DNA from: Litoditis marina
Taxonomy: Eukaryota; Nematoda; Chromadorea; Rhabditida; Rhabditidae
Reading direction: 5' to 3'
NCBI GenBank assembly: GCA_964036275.1
Contig: OZ038438.1
Span: forward strand, 14,615,720-14,679,719
Length of the DNA stretch: 64,000 nucleotides
In this document: positions 36,034 to 47,614 of the stretch, in pieces
Numbering within the stretch: position 1 is the first letter of the stretch
Layout: each line of letters begins with the position of its first letter
The notes under the pieces: model-generated
What the model was told of the DNA's origin: nothing
The model's database searches: none
What the model saw: the letters and a program-made list of their open reading frames with translations, nothing else
Program-made: the position numbers and the translations under genes

Positions 36034-39000
36034 CAGATCAAATGCCGGAGGGCAAGGCACCACATTTCCCCCAGCAGCCGGTGGCACGTCAGAATGAGGA
36101 CGGCAGTCTCGAGTTGGAATGTTTTCTCGATGCCAGTCCCAAGCCCGATATCAAGTGGTTCTATGATAATGTTAGTTTAGTTTATCTCATATAAAACTAT
36201 AAAGGCATATAAAACTAGTACACTGCGTATTCTCCACATGAAAACATCTAGATTGGACTGATATTCAGTTAATGAGTGGGAGAGGGCGTCTGATAAACTA
36301 AAACTTTATCCCTGTTCTCTAATTCGTTTGAAAGTGTCGTTAGTTCAGCTAATTATGTACTCTTATTGTTAGTATCGGTGGAGTGGGTGCTTCTAGAAGC
36401 TCATCCTATATCTAGATTAGGTCCGAAGTCTTGTTCTCTTTGTCTCGAGTGCGCGGCAAAGTGAAAAACGTAGCCGCGATAAGTTTCAAATAGTTGTCAT
36501 TCTAGAACAAACATTCCCTGTATTACGGAGAGCACATCACTTTTTCTTTTGTTCTTTATTTAGAATTGATGACTATTTGGCCATAATTACACCGAGTTAT
36601 CATGAATGTCGTGATTATTTTGTCTCACTGGCGAACTTAGCAGATATGAGGTCGCGGATTGTACTGATGATTGTGTTATCAAGTAATTTTCAGAAAGAGA
36701 TAAAGCAAGATTCCCGATTCTCCTATAAGTTGGACACGAAAGGAAGTGACGCATACAGCGCCATCCTTCAAATCAAGGTATTGTGAATGTTGTCCCATTT
36801 TATCTAATTTGAGCGGACTCGCCATAGCGGTGTGTAATTTGCGGTCTGTGTTCCATAGTGTAACAGAGCATAATGTTGCGAGCGTTTGACTCAGGGGTTG
36901 TTTACCGAATCACATAATTAATTTTGCAAAAAACAGAAAAGTATCTTCAAACTTGGATACTTAAACCTAAGTTGGCAAACTCTGGTAATCAGTAACCAGT
37001 AAGTTATGAATGTTCTATCATAATATTATAATTATAATCTTGAAGGATCTCGCCGATTCTGACGCTGGAGGTTACCGATGTGCCATTGTCAACCCCCACG
37101 GAAAGGGAAATGCCAATTTCAACCTGAAGTTGACAGGTATGATAGTTTTTTCACCAATTTGTAGGTATTAGACTGATGTAGCGTAGTCGTTTAATCGGAG
37201 AGAACATCTTTTGAGCTACAATACAAATATATCCTTTAATAAACCTATTGATAGTTCTCTTATTGTGTTCTATATGTAATTGTGGTGTTTTTTAGGATTC
37301 TCTTCTCCTACTTTCATCGAGAAACCACAGATCTCATCCAGGAATGACGGTCAAATCATGGTTATGGAATTCCGTGCCAAGTCTATCCTCAAGCCAACTT
37401 TCGTCTGGCAAAAGGTGAAATCTCAGCAAGTTTCTGTCTTATAATTTGTTGTCTCCGGATGGAATTTTTATCATCTCGTTGTTATATATGGATTCTATAA
37501 AGAAATGTGTGAAAATTTAGAAGGAGCCTTGTGATCAGTCTGTTCAATTGTTGACCTAGTCGATTTCTAGGGAGATGAAATTGTTCCACAATCAGACCGT
37601 GTCAAGGTTGTCCTCAAGGAAGAAGCCAACCAAATCTATTACGCAGCCCTGGAGATTACGGTTCGTTTGGCTAATATCAAAAGTAATAATATATAGTGTA
37701 TAGCTATTCTTTGGTTCGAGCATATTACCTTCAAATGTGAGGTCTGTTCTTTATGTACTTTACACTGTCTAATCATTTCAATTTTATGGAAAATGTGATT
37801 TTTCGAATCTTTGGAGTACTTCAGGACCCTACCAAGGAAAAGGACGCTGGTCAATTCGTGTGCACGGCAAAGAATGATTCCGGCAAGCTGACCGCCACCT
37901 TCACCGTCAAATTTGAGGGTACTTTTTTAAATCTTTATATTCGATTTGCACAGATACTCCATGAACATTATAATGTGTTGCTCTTCAGTACCCCAGGGAG
38001 CACCGACCTTCACTCGCAAGCCACAGATTCTTCAGAAGACCTCAGATTCTGGAGATCCGGCCATTGTTTTCGATATTGGATATCAAGCTGACCGCAACCC
38101 TGAAGTGTGTTTTATATTTGGTGGTATCCTGCTTATTTATGATATTTAACGCTGTTCTCATAACAATATGAGAATGTTGGTGGAACACTTCTTACTAACA
38201 TGTTTTCACAGCTAGAAACGTTGATGTATTATTGTTTGGACGTAGTCTGCATTCTACAAGTATCGTTGTGTTCAACCTGTAATGTACATAATTGATAGGT
38301 AATGTGGATCAACCCCAAGACGAAGAAGATGAAGGAATCATCGAGAATCAAGTTCACCACCACTCCCGACGGTGGACAGAATACGTTTACTGCAACTCTT
38401 GAGCTGAAGGTGATTGGTTCATTTCTTGAATTATCAGAAAAATCGAGGAATCTTCATCGAAAACAACTCTTATTCCAGTTAGTAACAACTGTTTGTTGGC
38501 AGAAAGATTGAGTACAGGAATAATTGTTCAAGAACAATTTATTTACTGTTTTAAATTTTCAGAACTACAAGGCTAAGGATAGCGGAACCTACACCTGCAA
38601 CATTAAAAATGATGCTGGAGAAGCTAACGTCGAACTTACCCTAAACATCGAAGGTATTTCTATTGTTTTGTTGTCCCGTCTGGTCTTTAGAACGATGGTG
38701 TTTTTATCTCTAACAGTTTGCTGTTCTGAACATTGATACAAGTGATAACCATCTGGCTAACCACATGTCATATTTGAATCGAAGACGTCCAATACAATTG
38801 GTATCTCCCATTGGTAGGAAGTGTGATGGTGGCGTACAACTTTCCGGCCCGCACGAAGTACAAACTAATGACAATATTCAACCGAGTTTTCTATTAACCC
38901 TTTAAAGAACGACCTCTTCCCGGAATTGAAGCCCACACTTTTTCTTGATAAACCGAATGAGGTGTGCACTAAGATAGCTCGATTTTTTGGTATTAGGTTT

Positions 39001-39629
39001 TACTGTTTCTAACCGAGTTTTCTATTAATATTTCACTTAATGAATCAGGCTTTAGAACAGTAATAAGGAACCGCTCAACGTTCACCTGATATTAGGGTTA
39101 ACCTTTTTTTGCGCTCCGTTGACGAAAAAGAGTGAAAGTTGTCATGTTTCCTTGTGTTAATCTAACAAAGTGATTTTGCCATTAACAAGGACCCCGTGTC
39201 ATTGACCTTTTTAGGTGATCCATCCGAGTGATTGTGTCGTCTCGGCCCAGTAATGGTATTTATGCAATCCGTTCCACCGTTTTCATACGCATCCTGTGAT
39301 CTATTCTGCGAAATGTCCCCGTGCTGTGTCTCACCTTGCTATTTCCGAGAAATCGTCGTCTAATTTGTTTTTGCTCTAATCACATATCTGGTTATAATTG
39401 TTTAGTAATTGATCTGACTGCATATTTCAAGTTATCATGTTGTTGATGTTTTATGAAAACAATTGTGCGCCCTGTTTGTGTCATTGTTACTGACCGCCTG
39501 TTCTGTCGACCGTACCTTGTTGTGCATGATGCGAAACGCGGGCCTCCTCTCTCATTCTCATTCTATGTTCACTGGTTTCTCCTTTCAGGACCCCTTGATG
39601 ACGGTGCCGATGATGGCAGTGAAGCATAA
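36034..39629 (+). CDS. dim-1: DIM-1-like muscle protein, three I-set Ig domains
   Basis: Exons: 36034-36170 (in-frame ATG at 36042), 36694-36777, 37046-37136, 37296-37414, 37571-37660, 37825-37918, 37989-38104, 38299-38409, 38563-38653, 39589-39629. From the ATG the product is 321 aa with three tandem I-set Ig domains, each split over several exons: about residues 4-101, 102-205 and 206-308. Typical motifs are IKWF then [14 protein letters not shown] then [13 protein letters not shown] then GTYTCNIKN. The C terminus is short and acidic ([12 protein letters not shown]). Three Ig domains and about 35 kDa match what I recall of the C. elegans DIM-1 short form, a protein near dense bodies and M-lines whose loss suppresses unc-112. 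Twitchin or kettin fragments would not end after three domains. Upstream phase-1 exons may extend the N terminus. Confidence 0.85.
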
Positions 39630-40501
39630 ACCAGACACCATTTTTCCAGTCCCAGCAAGCTATCCTATGCTTAGATGTTTGCAACTTGAAGTGTAATATA
39701 TTCTCACAGGTGGCTTAAGCCCCTACCGCTAGTCTTTGACTATCTCATCGAGAATTTTGTATTTGTTATTTTGTGCAAGATAAATTGTTCGCCGCCAATT
39801 TGTAGTTTACGATGATCTATCACCCAGTGAACGAATATTCTTGCAAAACATTTCAGGAGAATCAGGTCGAGAAATTGGTTTCGGTATGATTTCGAATAAC
39901 GAGTTTCACGCAATCGCGACAGAAAATTCAAAAACTACGTGTGAAGTTATGAATCCATGGGCCTTCGACAATGTGTGTGTTTCAAAACATGATTATATAA
40001 TCAACGTTTTGAGCTGTTTTCTGCCAATATCTTTTTTCGAGATCATAAGGTCAGATTAACAAACATTTTAATTATATTTAAATGGACAAGCAAGATAGAT
40101 TTTTAACCAACCAACGAGGGATCAGATGAACCCCGTTTTCTAGAAACCTGATTATTCTGCTCCGAAACTCCTGATATTTATGGGGTCACTTTGACACTTA
40201 CAATGAGAACGTGCTAGTTTAGTAGAGTTTTCGTAATACTTTGGCGCAAACCGAAAAACTGGTCCGTAAAAACTATCCTCCTTTTAACTATCCAAATGTT
40301 TAACTGTTCTCTATCGGAGTCCACGTAGACAGGTAAGAGTGACGAGAACTATGATTTGTCTGAGCGGCTCGAAATTTTCGACCGGAAAGCAACGGGATCG
40401 AACTACAAATACAGGACAAGACAACATACAACTTATCGACATGCTATGAAAAGAGCGAACCTCATATATACATACATTTTCGGGGCCAATTCTTTATATA
40501 T

Positions 40502-40690
40502 CCGGTTGTTTGGTAACCCAAACTTTCTAGTAACCATTTTCTAAGGTTACCTTAGTGTAACCAACCTGGTAGTAACCGGAATCCGGTTACTGTTATAAGT
40601 AATGGTAAAGACCAAACTTTCGGTTAGAAGATAGAAGGAATGGTAACCGGTTGTCGTCTTAGGTTACCTAAACAGTGATTATCAAAAGAA
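40502..40690. repeat. GGTAACC-rich tract, left of the CAATTC array
   Basis: Many copies of GGTAACC, GTAACC and CGGTTAC on both strands, without a fixed period. Confidence 0.6.
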
Positions 40691-40895
40691 CCTGATATAG
40701 ATACAGTATTCACATTCTTCGACCAATTGGTTATAGTTCATGATAGAAGGAGGTCACGAAAAAGTGTCTTAACGCCTGAGGATTTTTACGATTAAGCACC
40801 AAAATCCAGATATGCAAACATTAGAAGAGATGTCTCAGAAATATAGTTATTTATGTAGCATAATGGGTATTAGTTAGAGTTGTTAACCAATTCCG

Positions 40896-41456
40896 AAAAA
40901 TCAATTCAATTCCAATTCCAACCAATTCTCAGAAAATCTCAGAAATTCAATTCCAATTCTTTTCCGATGGCGCAAAACCAATTCAATTCAATTCCAATTC
41001 CAACCAATTCTCAAAAAATATCCGCGTTTCAATTCCAATTCTTTTCCGGCGCCAAAAAACCAATTCAATTCAATTCAATTCCGACCAATTCCGACCAATT
41101 CTCAATAAAAATCAATTCCAATTTCAATTCTAGATGCAGTTTTTTGTCAATTCGGTTCATAAAACAGTTTTTTGTTTATTAACACTACTACCGCCTTGAG
41201 ATTGAGTAGAACACAGCAGAAAACAAACAATTTTCCCACGCTGAAAAAACCAATTCCAAAACCAATTCCAAATATTATTGCTGATATTCAAAAAACCAAT
41301 TCAATTCAATTCCAATTTTTCTGGATTTCAAAAAAAACCAATTCAATTCAATTCTTTGGAATTGGTTGTACAAAAAAACCAATTCAATTCAATTCTTTGG
41401 AATTGGTTTTCAATTCTTTTCAATTCCAATTCCAATTCAATTCAATTCCTTAACCA
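40896..41456. repeat. CAATTC-rich satellite-like array
   Basis: Irregular arrays of CAATTC, CAATTCC and CCAATT over about 560 bp, interrupted near 41125-41245. A larger unit of about 50-80 bases (CAATTC run, then AAAAACCAATTC) seems to recur. Open frames across it encode FNSIP-type repeats and are not genes. Confidence 0.9.
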
Positions 41457-41627
41457 CTCTAGTATTAGTGCTATCATGAACATATAGACGGCATACAGGA
41501 TGAGTATTTAAAGGAATATGAACTTATCCGAAGAGTAATGGAGAACACTTTCTATGTTGTCTTCTAAAAAGATGGTCATGTTACCGAATACTGAGAGAGT
41601 CGTACGTCTATGGTGCAGCTGCGTAAG

Positions 41628-41800
41628 TTGGTCTATCTAACCGGTCTTGTTGGTAACCTAACCGGTTTTCGGTAACCCTTTACAAGTTACCTGAGTAGTT
41701 AACCCGCCGGTAACCTAAATTGAACACCGGTTATATTTATCTAACGAAAAATTTGTTTTTATCGTTAGTTTGAACGGTAACCGGAAATCGGTTTCAGATC
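41628..41800. repeat. GGTAACC-rich tract, right of the CAATTC array
   Basis: Same motif class as at 40502-40690: GGTAACC, CCGGTTAC and TTAACC motifs in both orientations. Confidence 0.6.
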
Positions 41801-42560
41801 ACATACGAGTTATCTGTTTTGAAACCAGAAAAAAGGGTCACCAAGAAACGTTAGGTCGTCAGAAAAAGCGGTTTGATTAAAGAAACGAAGTTTTGGACTG
41901 AAATCTTGGCACAGCAGAATGAGAGTGAAGTTTATATTCTAATCTCCCACTGACCCACTATGTTGCATGTTCCTCTAACCTTCAAGGCGGAATGAAAGAG
42001 ACAGGAATTGTGAGGAAATTGCCTTCTCTCAACTTCTAACGCATCACTGTGATTGTGCTCAGTGATCGTTTTGCGGCCAATTTCAGACATAATGCCTCGA
42101 AATGAAGTTCTGCCCCCTCGCCCCATATTACTCGCTTCCAAATCTGGTCGAGGTCAAATAACATCGCCATTCTATGACATAATCTGTTCTACACAGTAGA
42201 AAGTGCGAATAATTCTAGTTGGTGTGCCTGGAGGTTTTCGTGATACATCAAGATTCTGTTAGCGCTTCTGTATCCTTATTTTCATTTCATTTTCATATTA
42301 AAATATGACGAACATTCTGGAATACTGCCCTAAAAACTAATTTGAACTAGTATTATGATCGAAGTGTGTAAAAACGGCGAACGTTCGTTCATCTCTTCGG
42401 CTACAAAGTGATTGTTTCACTATTTTACAGTATATGCTTGGGTGTTTCCTGGATCACTTTTAGTCGTCGCCAACGAAAAGGGGAGAGGGTACTGTATATC
42501 TCACTTTCCGCTGTGTACTCTGAGAAATCACTGACTCGGCCCCCGCCGACTGAGTCAAAA

Positions 42561-42691
42561 TTGAGACGGCAACGACAATGTCGCTGCCGTGACAAATTTT
42601 ACTCATGAAAATAGCATATGTTTTGAGGAGGCGCAGACTGATAAACAACAGTTAAACCTGAGACGGCAACGACATTGTCGCGGCCGTCTCA
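42561..42691. repeat. Pair of GACGGC hairpins
   Basis: Two related inverted repeats: 42561-42594 (GAGACGGCAACGACA, then TGTCGCTGCCGT) and 42659-42691 (TGAGACGGCAACGACA, then TTGTCGCGGCCGTCTCA). The second is a near-perfect stem of about 16 bp with almost no loop. Both are followed by ...TTTTACTCAT, so the unit is duplicated at a spacing of about 98 bp. Confidence 0.75.
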
Positions 42692-42741
42692 CGTTTTACT
42701 CATAGTACGCACCCAAGTCTTCGATTCCAAAGCTTTCCGTT

Positions 42742-42836
42742 TGTGTGCTCTAATAGCGCAGTGGTTAGCGCCCTGCTACGAAACTTTTGTTCGCAGGTTC
42801 GAATCCGGCAAGAGACAGAACGTTATAAATTTGGTA
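42742..42836 (+). repeat. tRNA-derived (SINE-like) repeat copy
   Basis: A tRNA-like head contains an A box (TAGCGCAGTGGTTAGCGC) and a B box (GGTTCGAATCC) with plausible but imperfect acceptor pairing. The 3' part GACAGAACGTTATAAATTTG recurs after a similar B box on the minus strand near 63335-63393. Two copies with shared sequence beyond the tRNA part fit a SINE better than a functional tRNA gene. Confidence 0.55.
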
Positions 42837-42955
42837 CTTGAAATGGCGAACGTTCAGTACTGAATTAGTCTTGAAGGGACGACCGTTCAGTACCGAATTG
42901 GTCCTGAAGGGACGACCGTTCAGTACGGAATTAGTGCTGGAGGGGCGAACGTGTG
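42837..42955. repeat. 33-bp minisatellite, about 3.5 units
   Basis: Units start near 42837, 42870, 42903 and 42936. The core CTGAAGGGACGACCGTTCAG continues as TACNGAATTAGT. The first and last units are more diverged (GGCGAACGTT). Because 33 is a multiple of 3, the plus strand encodes an 11-residue repeat (FSTELVLKGRP), but there is no sign of a gene. Confidence 0.85.
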
Positions 42956-45900
42956 AAGGAGAGGGGCGAAGGCTAGACGCAGAAATTGGCGGACATGACG
43001 CTGCAGCGAATCCTAAACAAGAGCATTCTATTACGCTCCATTAAACAAAGCTGGCGCAACATAAGCCGCGATTCGGAAACTCAACACGGCACTCTTGTAG
43101 CAATGGAAGAACCGTGCAAATCTCCATATTTCACTTCCGCATCCCGATAGTGTCCAATCAGCACAATTCCTGGTGTTACCGTTTTTCACTCTGGCTGCGC
43201 GTTAGGTATACCTCTCTTCCTTTCTCGCTCTCCTTGACTCTTACATTGTGCCGTCAAAACATTCGAAGGGTTATTTGACGTGTAGAGGTTATGGAAAAGT
43301 TTTCAGTATATCGCATCCTGTTCACGATGTCTTCTTATTCATGAGAAATGAGTCACTACAACGTTTGACCGTGTACGGTAATTGTTTACGAGTGCACAAA
43401 ACAAAGTATACATGCTGCTGAGAAACTCTCCATGTCGTTCACGTGTTAGAGCTGTGAGCATAATATTAGAGCTGTGAGCATTGTGAGCTCCGCTATCATC
43501 CCTATTGTACCTATATACATAGTTTCACAATAACTTTACCGAGTTATCAATTTGAGGGAATAGAATTATTGTGTTTTTATCACCTCTTGTAAGTTCCATT
43601 CATGTTCCGGGTTGATGTATACATGGAAAACTTTCCCAAAAAAATCCACGAAACGAAGTTACTGTGCCAACCATATCACTATATTCTCCCACTCAAATCT
43701 GCCTTCAATCTTTCTTTCGTAAAAAGTTCGTCAGCTGAGTCCTGGTTTAGTAGTTCTGAGGGTTATTTAGTGTTGTCACGACTACGTTGGATATATGGCT
43801 TACGAATAGCCTGCTATAGCGTCAAGGGTTTCTTTGTATAACATTACTTCTTCTTATTAATTCAAGTCATGTTATTGTAGAATACTAATCTAGCACTTCC
43901 TTAAGACTTGACTGGATTCATCTCCATTCATGCATAACATGTTTTGTGCAGGTCGGTAGACGCTTCTTTCAGTTTGCTTCTTGACAATCTGAAACATTTG
44001 TACAATTCAGAGAATTGATAATAATCAGAGAGGAACTTGGAAGAAACATTCATGAAAGATTTAAAAAAGTAGGTGTACCCACGAAATGTACCGTTTCTTT
44101 TTTTTCATTAGTTTAAAAATCGAGAGTGGACATTTTTTTGTGAGGACTTTATCAAGTTTGGTATTAATTTCAGTATTTTACAAGAAGGGTGATTTTAAGC
44201 GAGAAAACAATAATGTGTTTATCGACATTTTGCGTTCCCTAGCAGTTGATTTACGGAAGCTGAAATAGGATTACAGGCCTCTTTAGATTGATGTCAAAAC
44301 AGTTCACGCTTCTTTCCACACGCTGTTTTGCAGTAGGTAGTAGTTGGATGCAACTACGTTTACACTTTCAAATACCTTTAGCCTATAACTATCACTTAGC
44401 CTAATTTTGGACATTTCACAGAATTTGCCTGACCTTTTCGTTTATCATGCTTCTGCACGTACCGTTTTGTCGTGTTTTTTTCTTGCCAGGTACTTTGAAA
44501 GAGGACTATTCGGCGCATATTACCGTTCCTCGTCCTACTCGCGCGTTTTGTAACCGATGATGCTATTTCCTCAAATTTCTACGATTTTTGACTAGAGCTC
44601 TACGAGATTAGAAATAAAGCGGTGCAAATTGACTGTGATCCTAAAGTGGTCTTTGCCAATGTGAAGTTGCCATCACACCAGCGAAAATTACGCTGAGGGA
44701 GATGGGTACTGATCAATGTGCACGTGCTTTTTTCAACTACACGTTCTTGTTTTGGATTTGTTTGTTGGTTTCCTTATGACTAATCATCCAGCTAGCCAAA
44801 TTTGTAGTCACATAAAAACACAGAATAACTCAGAAAAGTTCCAGATGACAAAGTGCCCGCCTGCTAAGTTTTCTTCACTTCACGGGACTGTTCAATTTGT
44901 TCGTAGTACCATTGCTAACTTCCACCACCAGTTTCATTTGGTTCCTTTTACACAACGCCACGCATCGCTGTCCTTTGCTACTTGAATACACGTCTCGCTT
45001 GGTTGGAATTCTACAACATGCATCCTGGCCAATTACACGCTATTAATAATAATACCCGTCAGCCCCATCGCTGGACCCGAATTCTAGTGTATGAGATCTT
45101 TGAATAGAGACTACAACGGAATTCGTAATCATTCAATGTGATCGTTGTTTATAGCCTGCACATGGCCCCTTCCTACAGTAGTTAATTGAAGTTTTCGAGG
45201 TGTTTAATCAAAATGTTCTGATATACTGTGACTGTCCGGAGCGAAGTGATCTTTATCTTCACGATCTAGTGCTCAAGGTTTCGTCTCCTTTTCCATACAC
45301 GAACATGTTCTTCTATTGCATTACATAATAACTTTGTGCGAAATGTCATCATTGTAGTATTGAGCACAGGGACACACTTCCTCCTAATCCCTTTTCAACT
45401 AAACTAAACTCGAAACCGCACAACAGAAGTGGCGATTTCGGCGCACAACTACATTTGCGGCATGTCATTAGAAGATTGTCAATCGTCAGTTTTAGATGTG
45501 CGGAAACTCAATATTTTCGCGCCAACAAATCGTAGAACACGCTGAAAAACGTAGACGGGGGCCCTTCGGTGTGAGAGATATTCTAACAATAGATATTGAA
45601 TTCAATGTATTTGCTATATGCATTTTTTGACAGAGCACTAATTTGGGTACAAAAGCAAGATCAATTTCGCTCAGAGAGTTCGATGTAGTTAATTTTTTCC
45701 CATATTGAGGGGCCATTTCCGGAACCGTTTTCTGAAGATGTAGGGTTTCTCTTCCACCAGCGGTTTTTTTTGCATCAGAATCAGCGTTTAATCCATTGAG
45801 ATATACTCCCTTTTTCCATGTTTGGACCGTGACACGTGCGTGACACCTTGGAAATGTTTCTAGATAGTGCATACAACTTTCGCAATACAATTTGTCCGAG

Positions 45901-47614
45901 ATAATTGCGCTAAATAACTTTACATGACTGTTAAGTTGGCCCACTGATATTCGAACCTACTCGGTGATTGTACACACATATTTGAATATTCTGAAGCCTT
46001 GTTTATTTCAAGGGTGTCGTGAACTATGCGAATAGGCGTGACAGAATATAATATGTTAATCATTACATAGTCATTGCTCCAAGTGCCACCACGGAGCCGT
46101 TAACTCTATTTGCTTATTAATTTATGAGGGTATCGGAACATTAGTGTGATAGATTCCACCTCTTACCTGATCCACCTCCGTCTCGTGTTTCTTGTGGGGG
46201 CGTTACTAATGAAAGTTGTAGTTTGATCTGCCATGCACACCATACCTTTCGAATTATTTCTAAGAAACACCTGAATCACACTACGCAGAAAACTGAGTAA
46301 GGAATTGGTTTTACAAGCAAACTTTAGAGCAGTTTCTATGCTTAGTCAGAATACTCGTTTCGGTCCTCGCTGAGTTTATCGTTTATTTTCAACAGTATCT
46401 ATTTTTCTTTGCGTAATCACATGTGTCGAATTGAAGAAACGTTCATTCTTTATTGCCTTGATGTGTACTTCAATCTCAACATGCTCAGCTAACTTAAATT
46501 CAGGTCAAATTGTTTATCAACGTCAATAAATCAACACAATGTTTACTAAAAAGTTTCTGGAGTGATTTAGGTGCGAATTCATTATATTTCCATAAACTTT
46601 AGCATCCCGCGTACCGAATGAAGCATGTAGGGGATGAGACGCTAATCCGCGTATTCCGATTCCCTTTCTAGGCAGCTGTCATTAAGAAATCTCTGTCTAC
46701 ATCAGAAAATTACGGGTATTTTCACAAGAACTGTTGAGATTCATGTGGAATGTGTTGCTGCTTCTGACGTGATTCACTTACATTTGGACGTCAGTTTATG
46801 AACTCCATCTGTACTTAGTTGTATGTCGTTCTCCTTATGGTGGTTAGGTTACGTGCCACAGAGAAATTCAATAATTATGATTTATTTAAATCTTTCACTT
46901 TTCTGTATTGAGGACACTCACGTGATGTGTATTTCTGCAGATACATTGCAACCTTGAGCTAGATCGTAATATGCAGCCAAAATACAAGCTAATTGGGCGT
47001 TGAGTGTTGGCATTTTAGAGAAACACTGAGAAAGTATTAATGAAGACCGGCCATGTAATAGATTCATAAGCGGAATCCTCTTAGTGAGAGGCTCTTCTTG
47101 ATTGGCATGGAGACAATTCTTTCTCATATCATGTATAATCTGTGCGGAATCGTTGTCTTTCCTAGTTTCCTCTACGTCAATCTCGCACTACAAGCAACTC
47201 AAAGTCACGTTAAACGTGGAGATACATCAAACAAGATGCACTCTGCAAACACATGTTTCTGATGTATTTTATGTTTCTTATGCTTGTTCGACTGCTGAGT
47301 GTTTCCAGTTCCATTTTTATTCAACCTGATCATTAATGTGTTTCTTTCTTCACAGACAAATAGGCCAAGACTACGAAATATATTAATATGTGTTTTTACA
47401 TGCGGTCTATTACTATTCGTGATTTTTATCAGATGAGACGGAGCAGTAGCTCCACTTGTACTCATGGTGTAACTCACATGAGAATAACAAAACGCCGTTC
47501 TTCGAAAGTTAACTGTTACACGTTGTGATACATTTCAGGGTGATACCTCATTTTACACGAGTTATTCTTAGGAGTACACATCTATTATTAGGAATAATGC
47601 TTTTCGTTTAACAG

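Larger units (their letters stand above)
39630..47614. other. Repeat-rich intergenic region
   Basis: Between dim-1 and the acetylcholine receptor gene. It holds the CAATTC array, GGTAACC tracts, GACGGC hairpins, a tRNA-like repeat and a 33-bp minisatellite, each listed separately. Apart from these I see no gene. The 150-codon minus-strand frame at 45492-45944 has no recognisable domain or splice context. The receptor promoter probably lies toward the right end. Confidence 0.5.

Noticed and set aside
36034..39629. Fragment of twitchin, kettin or another giant Ig protein
   Set aside because: The frame ends in a clean stop after exactly three Ig domains and a short acidic tail, with a plausible start just before the first domain. 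That fits DIM-1 and not an internal piece of a giant protein.
40880..41487. Long plus-strand frames encoding FNSIP-like repeats
   Set aside because: Direct translation of the CAATTC array; the repeat explains the open frame in more than one register.
42742..42836. Functional tRNA gene
   Set aside because: A and B boxes are present, but the acceptor and T stems have mismatches or a bulge, the anticodon loop is unclear, and the 3' flank is shared with another copy, which points to a tRNA-derived repeat.
45492..45944. 150-codon minus-strand open frame, the longest in the window
   Set aside because: No domain or motif I recognise, no flanking splice sites that extend it, and no similarity to a known transposase. 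It may be chance in AT-rich DNA; I would not call it a gene without transcript or conservation support.
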